Numbered from the stretch's first letter, positions 50,982-60,836 are shown. The stretch is 64,000 nt of DNA from JAEUOS01 sp965279115 (GCA_965279115.1 OZ257137.1:682001-746000); one strand, 5' to 3'. Translations and numbers: made by a program. Notes: generated by a model from the letters alone, not told the origin.

Positions 50982-51683
50982 TCACGCCGCGTCGCGCAAC
51001 AGCCTCATGCGTTGCCGCTCCGCATTCGCCAGGTGCTGGCGCATCGCCTTGCGCGCCGCCGCGGCATCGCGCTTGCGGATCGCCTCCAGCACCGCCCGGT
51101 GTTCGGCAATGTTGTCGCGCTTGCGGCCCCGGGTGACGAACAGCTCCTCGATGCGGGCATTGAGCGGCTGCCCGCCCTCCGCCCATAGACGTTCGATCAC
51201 CAGCTTCAAGGCGCTGTTGGCGGAAGCCTCGGCGATGCACAGGTGAAATTCGCGGTCCGCCGCCGACTGCATGCGGTTGGCGCGCATGTCGGCGGCGAGA
51301 CGCTCGAAGGCGCCTTCCAGCGCCTTCACCTGTGCCGGCGTGGCATTGCGCGCCGCCAGCGCCGCCGCCTCGCCCTCCACCAGCCGCCGGGTGCGCAGCA
51401 CGTCGAAGGGCGAAATCTCCGCCGCCTTGCGCGCGCGCTGCGGCCGGCGCGGCGCCGCCGACACGTAGGCGCCGGAACCCACCTTGATGCTGATGCGCCC
51501 CTGCATTTCCAGCGCACCCAGCGCCTCGCGCAGTGAACTGCGCGATACCGAGAGCGACGTGGCCAGCTCGCGCTCCGCGGGCAGCCGCTCGCCAGGCTTG
51601 AAGGTGCCGGCCTCGATCTGGCGGACGATCTCGTCGGCGATGTGCTGGTAAAGCCGCGGTGCGGCGATGGGCTTGATGGGCAT
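50982..51683 (-). CDS. GntR-family regulator, FadR (FCD) subgroup
   Basis: Regulator of 233 residues: winged HTH at about 10-75 (GERLPAERELATSLSVSRSSLREALGALEMQGRI) and an FCD effector domain with AADREFHLCIAEASANS and AEHRAVLEAIRKRD, where Asp and His residues usually bind a metal and a small carboxylate. It is divergent from the sulfatase-Bug operon and is its likely regulator; a perfect dyad lies ahead of the operon's first gene. Effector unknown, plausibly the acid released by the operon enzymes. Confidence 0.9.
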   Translation of the reverse strand: MPIKPIAAPRLYQHIADEIVRQIEAGTFKPGERLPAERELATSLSVSRSSLREALGALEMQGRISIKVGSGAYVSAAPRRPQRARKAAEISPFDVLRTRRLVEGEAAALAARNATPAQVKALEGAFERLAADMRANRMQSAADREFHLCIAEASANSALKLVIERLWAEGGQPLNARIEELFVTRGRKRDNIAEHRAVLEAIRKRDAAAARKAMRQHLANAERQRMRLLRDAA

Positions 51684-51767
51684 GACGCGCCAGTCTGCCG
51701 TGACATGCCAGCACGGTCAAGCCATGCTGCACTGCCGAATTGACACTGCCAGGGGTGGCGCGTAAAT

Positions 51768-51781
51768 TGGTTTGAAAACCA
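51768..51781. promoter_or_regulatory. Candidate GntR operator ahead of the sulfatase-Bug operon
   Basis: TGGTTT-GA-AAACCA, perfect six-base arms around two bases, directly upstream of the GGAGGAG ribosome site of the first Bug gene. The T-G-G-T / A-C-C-A outer bases recall FadR-subgroup operators. A repressor bound here would block the operon. Confidence 0.55.
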
Positions 51782-51801
51782 GACCAGCGGAGGAGACCTG
51801 A

Positions 51802-52773
51802 ATGCCGGCCATGCGCTTGCTGTTGGCGTTGTTTGCTTTTGCCGCGACGCTCCCCGATGCTGTACACGCACAGACGTTTCCTTCCAGGGCGGTGCGCTTC
51901 GTGGTGCCTTTCGCACCGGGCGGCCAGTCCGACGTGGTCGCGCGCACCGTGGGACAGAAGCTGGCGGAGCGCTGGGGCCAGCCGGTGGTCATCGAAAACA
52001 AGGCGGGTGCGGCCACCACCATCGGGGCGGATTTCGTCGCCAAGTCGCCGGCGGACGGTTACACCATCCTGCTGGCGCCGGCGCCCTTCGTCATCACCCA
52101 GTACGCCTACCCGAAACTCCCCTATGACAGCCGGCGCGATTTCACGCCGGTGACCATGCTGGTGACCAACCCGCTGGTGGTCACGGTCAATCCGGCGCGG
52201 GTACCGGCAAAGACCTTCCCGGAATTCGTCGCGCTTGCGAAGAAGGACCCCGGCAAGTTCACCTACGGCACGCCGGGCAACGGCAGCCTGCCGCACCTGG
52301 CGGTGGAACTGTTCCGCCTGCAGTCGGGCATCGACGTGCTGCATGTGCCCTACAAGGGCGGCGGCCCCGCGGTGCTGGACATGGTGGCCGGGCAGATCGC
52401 CTTCATGTTTGCGAGCCCGCTGGAAGTCATGCCCAACGTCAAGGCGGGCAAGCTCAATGTGCTGGGGGTCACCTCCGACAAGCGGGTGGCGTACTGGCCC
52501 GAGGTACCCACCCTCAAGGAAAGCGGTTTCAAGGACTACGAGGCCTACGCCTGGTTCGGCGTCACCGCGCCGGCGGCCACGCCGAAGGACATCGTCGCCA
52601 AGCTCAATGCCGATATCGTCGCGGTGCTGAAGTCGCCGGATGTATCCGAACGCCTGGCCGCGCAGGGGGCGGATGTAGCAGCCACCTCGATCGATGATTT
52701 CGGCCGCTTCCTTGCCGCAGAACACGCGCGCTGGTCCGCGGCGGTCAAGGCGGCCAATGTGGTTGTGCAGTAA
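51802..52773 (+). CDS. Bug-family receptor, first gene of sulfatase-Bug operon
   Basis: Periplasmic receptor of 323 residues with signal peptide 1-21 (AVHAQ), opening FPSRAVRFVVPFAPGG, Q-S-D-V-V-A segment, IENKAGAATTIG, SPADGYTILL and LHVPYKGGGPAVLDMVAGQ. GGAGGAG supports the start. First gene after the GntR-type regulator; the sulfatase gene follows after 18 bases. Ligand probably an acidic sulfate ester or its carrier acid (inference from context). Confidence 0.9.
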   Translation: MPAMRLLLALFAFAATLPDAVHAQTFPSRAVRFVVPFAPGGQSDVVARTVGQKLAERWGQPVVIENKAGAATTIGADFVAKSPADGYTILLAPAPFVITQYAYPKLPYDSRRDFTPVTMLVTNPLVVTVNPARVPAKTFPEFVALAKKDPGKFTYGTPGNGSLPHLAVELFRLQSGIDVLHVPYKGGGPAVLDMVAGQIAFMFASPLEVMPNVKAGKLNVLGVTSDKRVAYWPEVPTLKESGFKDYEAYAWFGVTAPAATPKDIVAKLNADIVAVLKSPDVSERLAAQGADVAATSIDDFGRFLAAEHARWSAAVKAANVVVQ

Positions 52774-52791
52774 GCCTGACAAGGAAACGAC

Positions 52792-55089
52792 GTGAGTGAC
52801 TTGAAGACCTACCCGGAAGGCACGCCGTTTACCGGCAAGATCGGCCGCACTGCCGCCACCTCGGAACCCGCATGGCCGCTGCCCGCCCAGGCCAAACCCG
52901 GTTCGCCCAACGTGCTGGTGTTCCTGTTGGACGATGTCGGCTTCGCGCAGTTGGGCTGCTACGGCTCGGACATCGCCACGCCCAACTTCGACCGCCTCGC
53001 CGCGGGCGGCTTGCGCTACCGCGATTTCCACACCACCGCGATCTGCTCGCCGACCCGCGCTTGCCTGCTCACCGGCCGCAACCACCACTCCAACGGCGTG
53101 GGCATCATCCAGGAAATGGCCACCGGCTACCCCGGCTACAACGGCATGGTGCCCAAGGAAAACGGCTTCCTCTCCGAAATGTTGCTGGCCCAGGGTTACG
53201 CGACCTTCGCCATCGGCAAGTGGCACCTCACCCTGGCCGGCGAATACGCCTCCGGGGCCTCCAAGGCACGCTGGCCGTTGTCGCGCGGGTTCGAGCGCTA
53301 CTACGGCTTCATCGGCGGCAAGACCAGCCAGTGGTCGCCCACCCTGATCCACGACAGCCACTACATCGCGCCGCCCTTCACTGGCGACGAGAGCTACCAC
53401 CTCAATGCCGACCTGGCCGACCGCGCCATCGAATACCTGGTGGACCTGCGCACGGTGGCGCCGCAAAAGCCCTTCTTCATGTACTACTGCCTGGGTGCTG
53501 GCCATGCGCCGCACCAGGTGGAGCGCGAATGGATAGAGCGCTATCGCGGCCGCTTCGATTGCGGCTGGGACAAATGGCGCGAAGAGGTGTTCGCACGCCA
53601 ATTGAAGATGGGCATCGTCCCGCCCGGCACGAAGATCGCGCAACGGCCCGACCAGGTCAAGGCCTGGGATTCGCTTTCAGCCGACGCCAAAAAGCTCTAC
53701 GCCCGCCAGATGGAGGTCTACGCCGCCTTCCTCGAACAGACCGACCACCACATCGGCCGCGTCATCGACCACCTGGAACGCATGGGCGAGCTCGACAACA
53801 CCATCATCATGCTCGCCTCCGACAACGGCGCCTCCGCCGAAGGCGGCGAGCACGGCTCCTTCAACGAATGCCAGTTCCCCAACCGGGTCGAAGCCAGCAT
53901 CGCGGACAACCTCAAGCACCTGGACGAATGGGGCGGCATCAAGTCCTTCACCAATTACGCCTGGGGCTGGGCCTGGGCCGGCAACACCCCGCTGCGGCGC
54001 TGGAAGCGCTACCTGCACCAGGGCGGCATGAGCGACCCGCTGATCGTGCACTGGCCCAAAGGCATCAAGGCGCGCGGCGAGGTGCGCGGCCAGTACGCGC
54101 ATGTGGTCGACATCACGCCCACCCTGCTCGACGCGCTGGGCCTGGAACCGCCGCGCGTGCTTAACGGCGTGACCCAACGGCCGCTGGAAGGCACCAGCTT
54201 CGCGCACACCTTCAACGACGCGGCCGTGCCGACGGCCAAGCAGGTGCAGTACTACGAGATGATCGGCTCGCGCGCCATCTGGATGGACGGCTGGAAGGCG
54301 GTGGTCGAGCAGCCGCAAGGCGACTTCATGACCGAGGAAATGCTCGACGCGCAGAAGTGGGAGCTCTACCACGTGGCCAGCGACTTCTCCGAGAGCAACA
54401 ACCTGGCCGACCGGCACCCCGAGAAATTGAAGGAGATGATCGAGCGCTGGTGGATAGAGGCCGGCAAATACAACGTGCTGCCGCTGGATTCGCGCATGCA
54501 GTTGCGCATGGGCGAGCGCAAGCCCTCCACCGTCTCGCAGGGCAACCGCCATGTGTACTACCCCGGCATGGCCGCGCAGTTCGAATACACCGCGGTAAAC
54601 GTGAAGAACCGCTCGCACAGCATCACCGCCGAGGTCGAGATCTCCGCCGCGGGCGCCGAAGGCGTGCTGCTGGCGCATGGCAGCTGGTTTGCCGGCTATT
54701 CGCTGTACGTGAAGAACCGCCGCCTCACCTACGTGCACAACTACCTGGGCCTCACCGAATACCGCGTCACCGCGACCGAAGATCTGCCCGCGGGCAAGGC
54801 AGTGCTGCAGTTGCGCTTCACCCGCACCGGCGAACACCAGGGGCGCGCCGCCCTGTTCGTCAACGGCCGGCAGGTGGGCGAAGGCGAGATCCCGCGCACC
54901 ATTCCGGCGGTGATCGAAACCTCGGGCGAGGGCCTGTGCTGCGGCTACGACTCCGGCGTGCCGGTCACGGCGGACTACGTGTCGCCATTCCGCTTTACCG
55001 GGCGCATCGCGCAGGTGGTGGTGGAAACCGGCGAAGGCGCCGGCGTGGACGCCGAGGCGCAGGTGCGCACCGCGTTTTCCGACCAGTAA
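52792..55089 (+). CDS. Large arylsulfatase-type sulfatase with C-terminal extension
   Basis: Hydrolase of 765 residues. Cys85 in ICSPTRACLLTGR is the formylglycine site; metal ligands Asp47-Asp48 (LLDDVG) and LASDNGASAEGGEHG; K-X-H in IGKWHL. The catalytic part ends near 540 and about 200 residues of beta-rich sequence follow (SITAEVEISAAG, GSWFAGYSLYVKNRRLTYVHNYLG, FRFTGRIAQVVVE), resembling the C-terminal sandwich of large arylsulfatases. No signal peptide: MSDLKTYPEGTPF starts the mature enzyme, so it is cytoplasmic. GTG start with AAGGAAA upstream. The gene at 57590 is a paralogue. Confidence 0.9.
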   Translation: MSDLKTYPEGTPFTGKIGRTAATSEPAWPLPAQAKPGSPNVLVFLLDDVGFAQLGCYGSDIATPNFDRLAAGGLRYRDFHTTAICSPTRACLLTGRNHHSNGVGIIQEMATGYPGYNGMVPKENGFLSEMLLAQGYATFAIGKWHLTLAGEYASGASKARWPLSRGFERYYGFIGGKTSQWSPTLIHDSHYIAPPFTGDESYHLNADLADRAIEYLVDLRTVAPQKPFFMYYCLGAGHAPHQVEREWIERYRGRFDCGWDKWREEVFARQLKMGIVPPGTKIAQRPDQVKAWDSLSADAKKLYARQMEVYAAFLEQTDHHIGRVIDHLERMGELDNTIIMLASDNGASAEGGEHGSFNECQFPNRVEASIADNLKHLDEWGGIKSFTNYAWGWAWAGNTPLRRWKRYLHQGGMSDPLIVHWPKGIKARGEVRGQYAHVVDITPTLLDALGLEPPRVLNGVTQRPLEGTSFAHTFNDAAVPTAKQVQYYEMIGSRAIWMDGWKAVVEQPQGDFMTEEMLDAQKWELYHVASDFSESNNLADRHPEKLKEMIERWWIEAGKYNVLPLDSRMQLRMGERKPSTVSQGNRHVYYPGMAAQFEYTAVNVKNRSHSITAEVEISAAGAEGVLLAHGSWFAGYSLYVKNRRLTYVHNYLGLTEYRVTATEDLPAGKAVLQLRFTRTGEHQGRAALFVNGRQVGEGEIPRTIPAVIETSGEGLCCGYDSGVPVTADYVSPFRFTGRIAQVVVETGEGAGVDAEAQVRTAFSDQ

Positions 55090-55106
55090 ACGCCCGGGAG
55101 AGCCGC

Positions 55107-56078
55107 ATGAGAAAAACGTTCGCAAGCGTGCTGCTTGGCGCAACCGTGCTGGCCGGCGTGCTCATGCCGATGGGCGACGTCGTCGCCCAGCCCTACCCGT
55201 CAAAGCCGATCAAGCTGATCATCCCCTATGCCCCGGGCGGCAATACCGACATCGTCGCGCGCATCTTCGGGCAAAAACTGGGCGAGCGCATCGCCCAGCC
55301 GGTGGTGTTCGACAACCGCGGCGGCGCCACCGGCACGCTCGGGGTAGGCGTGGCCGCCAAATCGCCCGCCGACGGCTACACCATCGTCATCGGCGACCTG
55401 GGCTCGATGGTGATCGCCAACCATGCCATCCCCAGCCTGCCGTATCACCCGCTCAAGGACCTGGCGCCGATCGGCCTGGTGACCGGCGTTTCGGTCGTGG
55501 TCACGGTCAACCCGCAATCGCCGGTGACGGGCTTCGAAGACCTGCTCGCCCGCGCCCGCGCCCAGCCTGGCAAGCTCACCTACGGCACCTCCGGCGTGGG
55601 TTCGCCCAGCCACATGGCCATGGAACTGGTGCAGTCGATGACCGGCGTCAGGCTGCTGCATGTGCCGTTCAAGGGCGGCGCGCAGGCGGTCACCGCCGTG
55701 ATTGGCGGCCAGATCGACTTTCTGGTCGATGGCGCCGCCTTCGGCCAGGTCAAGGGCGGCCGCCTGAAGGCGATCGCCGTGACCGGCCCGCGCCTGCCGG
55801 CCCTGCCCGATACGCCCGGCATAGGCGAGACCATCAAGGGTTTCGAATTCACCAACTGGTGGGGCTTCCTGGCACCCGCCGGCACGCCGCCAGAGGCGAT
55901 CAACCGGCTCAACGAGGAATTCACGCAGATCGCTGCGCTGCCGGAGATCCGCGACCGCCTGAACGCCCTGGGGCTGGCGGCGCGCAGCGGCACACCGCAG
56001 CAATTCGCCGACCACCTCGCAAGCGAGACCGGGAAGATCGCCCGCATCGTCAAGGATGCCGCGATCAAGTTCGAATAG
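55107..56078 (+). CDS. Bug-family receptor in sulfatase operon
   Basis: Periplasmic receptor of 323 residues with signal peptide 1-28 (VVAQP), opening YPSKPIKLIIPYAPGG, N-T-D-I-V-A segment, FDNRGGATGTLG (Phe-Asp-Asn-Arg in place of the usual IENKPGAGG), SPADGYTIV and LHVPFKGGAQAVTAVIGGQ. GGGAG lies ahead. It sits 17 bases after one sulfatase and 16 before the next. Confidence 0.9.
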   Translation: MRKTFASVLLGATVLAGVLMPMGDVVAQPYPSKPIKLIIPYAPGGNTDIVARIFGQKLGERIAQPVVFDNRGGATGTLGVGVAAKSPADGYTIVIGDLGSMVIANHAIPSLPYHPLKDLAPIGLVTGVSVVVTVNPQSPVTGFEDLLARARAQPGKLTYGTSGVGSPSHMAMELVQSMTGVRLLHVPFKGGAQAVTAVIGGQIDFLVDGAAFGQVKGGRLKAIAVTGPRLPALPDTPGIGETIKGFEFTNWWGFLAPAGTPPEAINRLNEEFTQIAALPEIRDRLNALGLAARSGTPQQFADHLASETGKIARIVKDAAIKFE

Positions 56079-56094
56079 ACCACGAGACACCCAA

Positions 56095-57570
56095 ATGGCA
56101 CAACGTCCCAACATCCTCTGGTACTGCTCGGACCAGCAGCGCCACGACACCATCCGCGCGCTCGGCCAGCCGCACATCGAAACCCCCAATCTCGACGCCC
56201 TGTGCGCCAGCGGCGTGGCCTTCCGGCGCGCCTATACCCAGAGCCAGATCTGCACGCCGTCGCGGGCCAGCTTTCTCACCGGGCGCTACCCCGCCAGCCA
56301 CCATGTGTACCGCAACGGCAATGCCTACTTCCCGGCGCACGAAAAGCTGGTCACCCGCCTGTTCGCCGACGCCGGCTACGATTGCGGGCTGGTCGGCAAG
56401 CTGCACCTGTCGGCCGCCAAGTATTTCGAGCAGCGCCCGGACGACGGCTACCGCATGTTCCAGTGGAGCCACCACCCCACCCCGGACGCGGCGCGCGGCC
56501 ACGACTACGAAAGCTGGTTGCGTTACGAGAAGAAGGTCGACCCGATCGAGCTGTACGCCTCCCACAACCAGTTCTGCGGCCCGGGCGTCGCCGCGCAGTA
56601 CCACCAGACCACCTGGGTCTCGGAGATGGCGATCCGCTTCATCCGCGAGCAGCGCGACGGCCCCTGGCTGTTGTCGCTCAACCCCTTCGACCCGCACGCG
56701 CCCTTCGACGCGCCGCCTGAATACCTGGCGAAGGTACGGGCGGAGTCGCTGCCCTTCCCTCTGTTCCGCGACAGCGATATCGAGCGCCAGAAGGCCTTTG
56801 TCGCCATCGACCAGCAGACCAAGGTGGCGGTCGATCCGCGGGTGCGCCGCGAGGGCAGCACGGTGGTCGAGCGCGAGCACGACCTGGTGGCCTCCAAGCC
56901 GCCGGATGCCTACGACGCGCTGGAAGTCAAGGCCAACTACTACGCCATGATCATGCTCATCGACGACCAGTTCAGGCGCATCGTCGACGCCCTGCGCGAC
57001 AGCGGGCAGCTCGACAACACGCTGATCGTCTACATGAGCGACCATGGCGAGCTGCTTGGCGACCACGGCCTGATCCTCAAGGGCTGCCGGTTTTTTGAAG
57101 GCCTGGTGCACATCCCGATGATCTTTTCCTGGCCGGAGCGCTTTGCGAAAGGCGTGCAGAGCGAGGCGCTGGTTGAATCGGTCGATGTCGCCCCCACGCT
57201 GCTGGAAGCCGCCGGGCTGGCGGTGCCGGAATCGATGCAGGGCGCCTCGCTCATGCCCATCCTTGAAGGCCGCGCCGATCCGCACCACCACAAGGACCGC
57301 GTGATCTCGGAGTTCCACGACTCCATCGGCGGGCCGCGCCATACCGACCACACCCATGGCTCGATGGTGTTCGACGGTCGCTACAAGAGCGTGGTGTATC
57401 ACGGCCACCAGGTAGGAGAACTCTACGACCTGCAGCAGGACCCCGGCGAATTCGACAACCTGTGGAACGACCCCGCCGCGCGTGAACTCAAGACCGAGCG
57501 CCTGAAAGCGCACCTGGACGCGATGATGGCCACCGTGAGCGCGGGCCCGCCGCGCAGCGTGGCCTACTGA
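56095..57570 (+). CDS. Sulfatase family protein, choline-sulfatase / phosphonate-monoesterase branch
   Basis: Hydrolase of 491 residues. Cys53 in ICTPSRASFLTGRYP is the maturation site; metal ligands lie in YCSDQQRHD and MSDHGELLGDHG; K-X-H in VGKLHLS. Close in build to the enzymes at 45876 and 62850. No signal peptide, so cytoplasmic. The ATG at 56095 follows the Bug stop by 16 bases. Confidence 0.9.
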   Translation: MAQRPNILWYCSDQQRHDTIRALGQPHIETPNLDALCASGVAFRRAYTQSQICTPSRASFLTGRYPASHHVYRNGNAYFPAHEKLVTRLFADAGYDCGLVGKLHLSAAKYFEQRPDDGYRMFQWSHHPTPDAARGHDYESWLRYEKKVDPIELYASHNQFCGPGVAAQYHQTTWVSEMAIRFIREQRDGPWLLSLNPFDPHAPFDAPPEYLAKVRAESLPFPLFRDSDIERQKAFVAIDQQTKVAVDPRVRREGSTVVEREHDLVASKPPDAYDALEVKANYYAMIMLIDDQFRRIVDALRDSGQLDNTLIVYMSDHGELLGDHGLILKGCRFFEGLVHIPMIFSWPERFAKGVQSEALVESVDVAPTLLEAAGLAVPESMQGASLMPILEGRADPHHHKDRVISEFHDSIGGPRHTDHTHGSMVFDGRYKSVVYHGHQVGELYDLQQDPGEFDNLWNDPAARELKTERLKAHLDAMMATVSAGPPRSVAY

Positions 57571-57589
57571 AACCACCGAGGAGAAATCC

Positions 57590-59815
57590 ATGACAGACCC
57601 CGCATTCGGCGGCAAGATCGGCCGCACCCGCGAGGAATCCACCCCCTGGTGGCCGGAGCGCAAGGAGGCGCAGAAAGGCAGCCCGAACATCGTCATCGTG
57701 TTCATGGACGACATGGGCTGGTCCGACCCCGGCTGCTACGGATCCGAGATCGACACGCCGCATATCAACGCGCTGGCCGCGCGCGGCGTGCGGCTCACCC
57801 ACTACACCACCCACGCGATCTGCTCGCCGGCGCGCGCGGCCTTGCTCACCGGCTGCAACGCGCACGGCGTGGGCACCGGCTGGCTGGCCAACAACCATCC
57901 GGGCTACCCCGGCTACTCCGGCGAGATCCCGCTGGAAGCCGCCACCCTGCCCGAGACCCTGCGCGCCGCCGGCTACGAAACCATCATGGTCGGCAAGTGG
58001 CACAACACGCCGGCAGCCGACAACGTGCCCGGCGGCTCCAAACACAACTGGCCCTCGCAGCGTGGGTTCGACACCTACTACGGCTTCATGGATGGCGAGA
58101 CCAACCATTTCTTCCCGGCCCGGCTGATGCTCGGCAACCAGGTGCTGCCGGTCGACGAGTATCCGCGCGACTACTACACCGGCGACGACTGGATGGACCA
58201 GGGCATACGCTTCGTGCGCGAGTTGCGCGAGAGCAGCCCGCACAAGCCCTTCTTCCTCTACGTGGCCAACAACGCCATGCACGCCCCGCTGCAAGCCAAG
58301 CCCTCGGACATGGCCAAGTACAAGGGCAGGTACGACGCCGGCTGGACCGCCGCCCGCCAGGCGCGCCACCAACGCCAGATCGAGATGGGCCTGATCCCGC
58401 CGGATACCAAACTGCCGGCCTCCGACCCGCGCGTGCCGCAATGGGATGCCACCGATCCGGAGAACCGCCCGCTCTATGCGCGCCACATGGAAGCCTTTGC
58501 CGGCATGCTCGACAACGCCGACCAGAATGTCGGCAAGCTGGTGGCCTTTCTGGAATCGATAGGCGAGCTCGACAACACCATCATCCTGTTCTCTTCCGAC
58601 AATGGCGGCACCGACGCCGGCGGCGAACACGGCATGGTGCAGAACAACCGTCGCTATTCCGGCCTGCCCACCCAGCCGCTGGCCGACGAGCGGCGCATGC
58701 TGGCGCAACTGGGCGGCCCGCAGAGCATTTCGCTCTATCCCACCGCCTGGGGCGAGGTGTCGAACACGCCCTTCCCCAGCTTCAAGACCTACACCGGCGG
58801 CGGTGGACGGCGGGTGTCCTTCATCGCCTCCTGGCCGGCGCGGCTCAAGGACCGCGGCAGTATCCGCCGGCAGTTCATGCATGTCACCGACGTGATGCCG
58901 ACCCTGCTCGACATGGCGGGGGTAGCGCGGCTTGAGACCAGCCATGGCAAGCCGGCACGTCCGCTCGATGGCAAGAGTTGCGCGCAGATGCTGCTGGAGG
59001 ACGCACCCTCGCCGCGCAGCGAGCAGTACTACGAATGCTGGTCCAACCGTGCCTACTACCGCGACGGCTGGCTGGCGCGCTCGCTGCAGATCCGTGACCG
59101 GCCGATCGACATGGACAACTGGACCCTGCACAACCTTGCGGAGGACTTTTCCGAATCCACCGACATCGCCGCGCAACATCCGGACAAGCTCAAGGAACTC
59201 ATCGAGGCCTTCGATGCGGCGGCTTGGATGTACTTTGTCTACCCGCTCGACAACCGCGGCCGGCCGGGCAAGTTCAGCGACGTGCCGGCCTGGGCGCGCG
59301 AGCGCGCCAACCATCCGCGCCGCTTCCTGCCCGGGTCGCAGACCGCGCACCGCAGCGACGTGTTTCCCCTGGTGGGCAACCGCTCGTTCCGCATCCGCAC
59401 CCGTTTCGAACAGCGCGCCGGCGACGAAGGCGTGCTGTGGTCGCTGGGCGACATCATCGCCGGCATGGTGATGTATGTCGAAGCCGACCGCCTGAACTTT
59501 CACTACAACGGCTTTTCCGAGCCCGCCAATTTTCCGCCGGTCAACCTCGCACCCGGCGCACATGAGGCGGTGATCGAGTACGAGGCGCTCGGCAAGCGGC
59601 GCGGCCGGGGACGCCTGCTTCTCGACGGCGCCGAATGCATTGGCTGGACCGAACTTTCGCCCACCCTCATGCTCGGCCCCTTCGAAGGCATGGACGTGGG
59701 CCTGGACCGGCGCGCGCCGGTGTTCTGGGAACTCTACGAAAGACATGGCGCCTACCGGTACAGCGGTGCCATCGAGGATGTGTGGATCGACCCGGGCGAG
59801 CGCGCCACGGCATGA
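57590..59815 (+). CDS. Large arylsulfatase-type sulfatase with C-terminal extension
   Basis: Hydrolase of 741 residues. Cys78 in ICSPARAALLTGC is the maturation site; Asp-Asp of FMDDMGW and FSSDNGGTDAGGEHG bind the metal; K-X-H is VGKWHN. It shares the N-terminal G-G-K-I-G-R-T-X-X-E-S-X-P-W-W-P block and the beta-rich C-terminal extension (SFRIRTRFEQRAG, GDIIAGMVMYVEADRLNFHYNG) with the product of 52792, so the two probably arose by duplication, but they differ enough to imply different substrates. No signal peptide. GAGGAGAAA precedes the ATG. Confidence 0.9.
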   Translation: MTDPAFGGKIGRTREESTPWWPERKEAQKGSPNIVIVFMDDMGWSDPGCYGSEIDTPHINALAARGVRLTHYTTHAICSPARAALLTGCNAHGVGTGWLANNHPGYPGYSGEIPLEAATLPETLRAAGYETIMVGKWHNTPAADNVPGGSKHNWPSQRGFDTYYGFMDGETNHFFPARLMLGNQVLPVDEYPRDYYTGDDWMDQGIRFVRELRESSPHKPFFLYVANNAMHAPLQAKPSDMAKYKGRYDAGWTAARQARHQRQIEMGLIPPDTKLPASDPRVPQWDATDPENRPLYARHMEAFAGMLDNADQNVGKLVAFLESIGELDNTIILFSSDNGGTDAGGEHGMVQNNRRYSGLPTQPLADERRMLAQLGGPQSISLYPTAWGEVSNTPFPSFKTYTGGGGRRVSFIASWPARLKDRGSIRRQFMHVTDVMPTLLDMAGVARLETSHGKPARPLDGKSCAQMLLEDAPSPRSEQYYECWSNRAYYRDGWLARSLQIRDRPIDMDNWTLHNLAEDFSESTDIAAQHPDKLKELIEAFDAAAWMYFVYPLDNRGRPGKFSDVPAWARERANHPRRFLPGSQTAHRSDVFPLVGNRSFRIRTRFEQRAGDEGVLWSLGDIIAGMVMYVEADRLNFHYNGFSEPANFPPVNLAPGAHEAVIEYEALGKRRGRGRLLLDGAECIGWTELSPTLMLGPFEGMDVGLDRRAPVFWELYERHGAYRYSGAIEDVWIDPGERATA

Positions 59816-59828
59816 AAAGGAGCAGGCC

Positions 59829-60815
59829 ATGAATCAGCGACGCAGGGTTCTGGCGGGCGGTGCGGCGGCGACATGGCTGGCGCTCGGGTTGCCGCGTCAC
59901 GCCATGGCGCAGGGCGCCGGCTACCCCAATCGGCCGATCCGCATCGTCGTGCCCTTTCCGCCCGGCATTCCGCTCGACGTGATCCTGCGCGTGGTCGGAC
60001 AGCGCCTTTCGACCAGCCTGGGCCAGCCGGTGGTGATCGAAAACAAACCCGGTGCAGGTGGCAATATCGGCACCGAGTTCGCGGCGCGCGCGCCGGCCGA
60101 CGGCTACACTCTCCTGGGCACCACCAGCGGCTTCGTGGCCAACCCCAGCCTTTTCAGCAAGGTCAGCTACGACCCGCAGAAGGATTTTGTTCCCGTCACC
60201 GGGCTGATCCGCACCCCGGCCGTGCTGGTGGTGGCGACGGACTCGCCGATCCGGTCCATCGACGAGCTCATCGCGCGCGCCAGGGCCAAGCCCGGAGGCC
60301 TGTCGTTCGCCTCGGGAGGCAACGGGTCACTGGCGCATTTCTGCGGCGAATTGTTCAAGGCGGCCGCCGGCATCGAGGCGCTGCACACCCCCTACAAGGC
60401 GGCGCCCGACATCCTCAATTCGCTGTTGTCGAAACAGACCGACTATGCGTTCCCGGTGTTCGCCACCGCGCTCACCCACATCAAGGCGGGCAAGTTCCGC
60501 GCGCTCGCCGTCACTTCGCAGAAGCGCATGGCGCAGCTGCCAGACGCGCCGACCGTGCTCGAGGTGATGAAGGGCGGCTTCGACCTGGAATCCGAGAACG
60601 GCCTGGTGGTCGCGGCCGGCACACCGCCCGACATCGTCGCTCGCCTGAACGCGGAGGTTGTGAAGATCCTGCGCGATCCGGCCGTGGCCGAGCCGATGGT
60701 CAACGCCGGCTTCGAGATGGTCGGCAGCACGGCGGCGGAATTCGGCGCGCGCATCGCCAAGGACGTGGCCCGGTATGCGGATATCGTCAAGCGCTCGGGC
60801 GCGAAGGTCGACTGA
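59829..60815 (+). CDS. Bug-family receptor with possible twin-arginine signal
   Basis: Periplasmic receptor of 328 residues. The signal (1-27, cleavage at AMAQG) begins MNQRRRVLAGGAA, which fits a twin-arginine export signal as well as Sec. The body shows YPNRPIRIVVPFPPG, IENKPGAGGNIG, APADGYTLL and HTPYKAAPDILNSLLSKQ, the last differing from the usual VPYKG-GG. AAAAGGAG upstream. First of three consecutive receptor genes. Confidence 0.9.
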   Translation: MNQRRRVLAGGAAATWLALGLPRHAMAQGAGYPNRPIRIVVPFPPGIPLDVILRVVGQRLSTSLGQPVVIENKPGAGGNIGTEFAARAPADGYTLLGTTSGFVANPSLFSKVSYDPQKDFVPVTGLIRTPAVLVVATDSPIRSIDELIARARAKPGGLSFASGGNGSLAHFCGELFKAAAGIEALHTPYKAAPDILNSLLSKQTDYAFPVFATALTHIKAGKFRALAVTSQKRMAQLPDAPTVLEVMKGGFDLESENGLVVAAGTPPDIVARLNAEVVKILRDPAVAEPMVNAGFEMVGSTAAEFGARIAKDVARYADIVKRSGAKVD

Positions 60816-60836
60816 ACTCTCCCAGGGAGAAGGCAC

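Noticed and set aside
57488..59830. Open minus-strand frame of 780 codons
   Set aside because: Antisense to the sulfatase at 57590, with no recognisable domain and a shadow-like composition.
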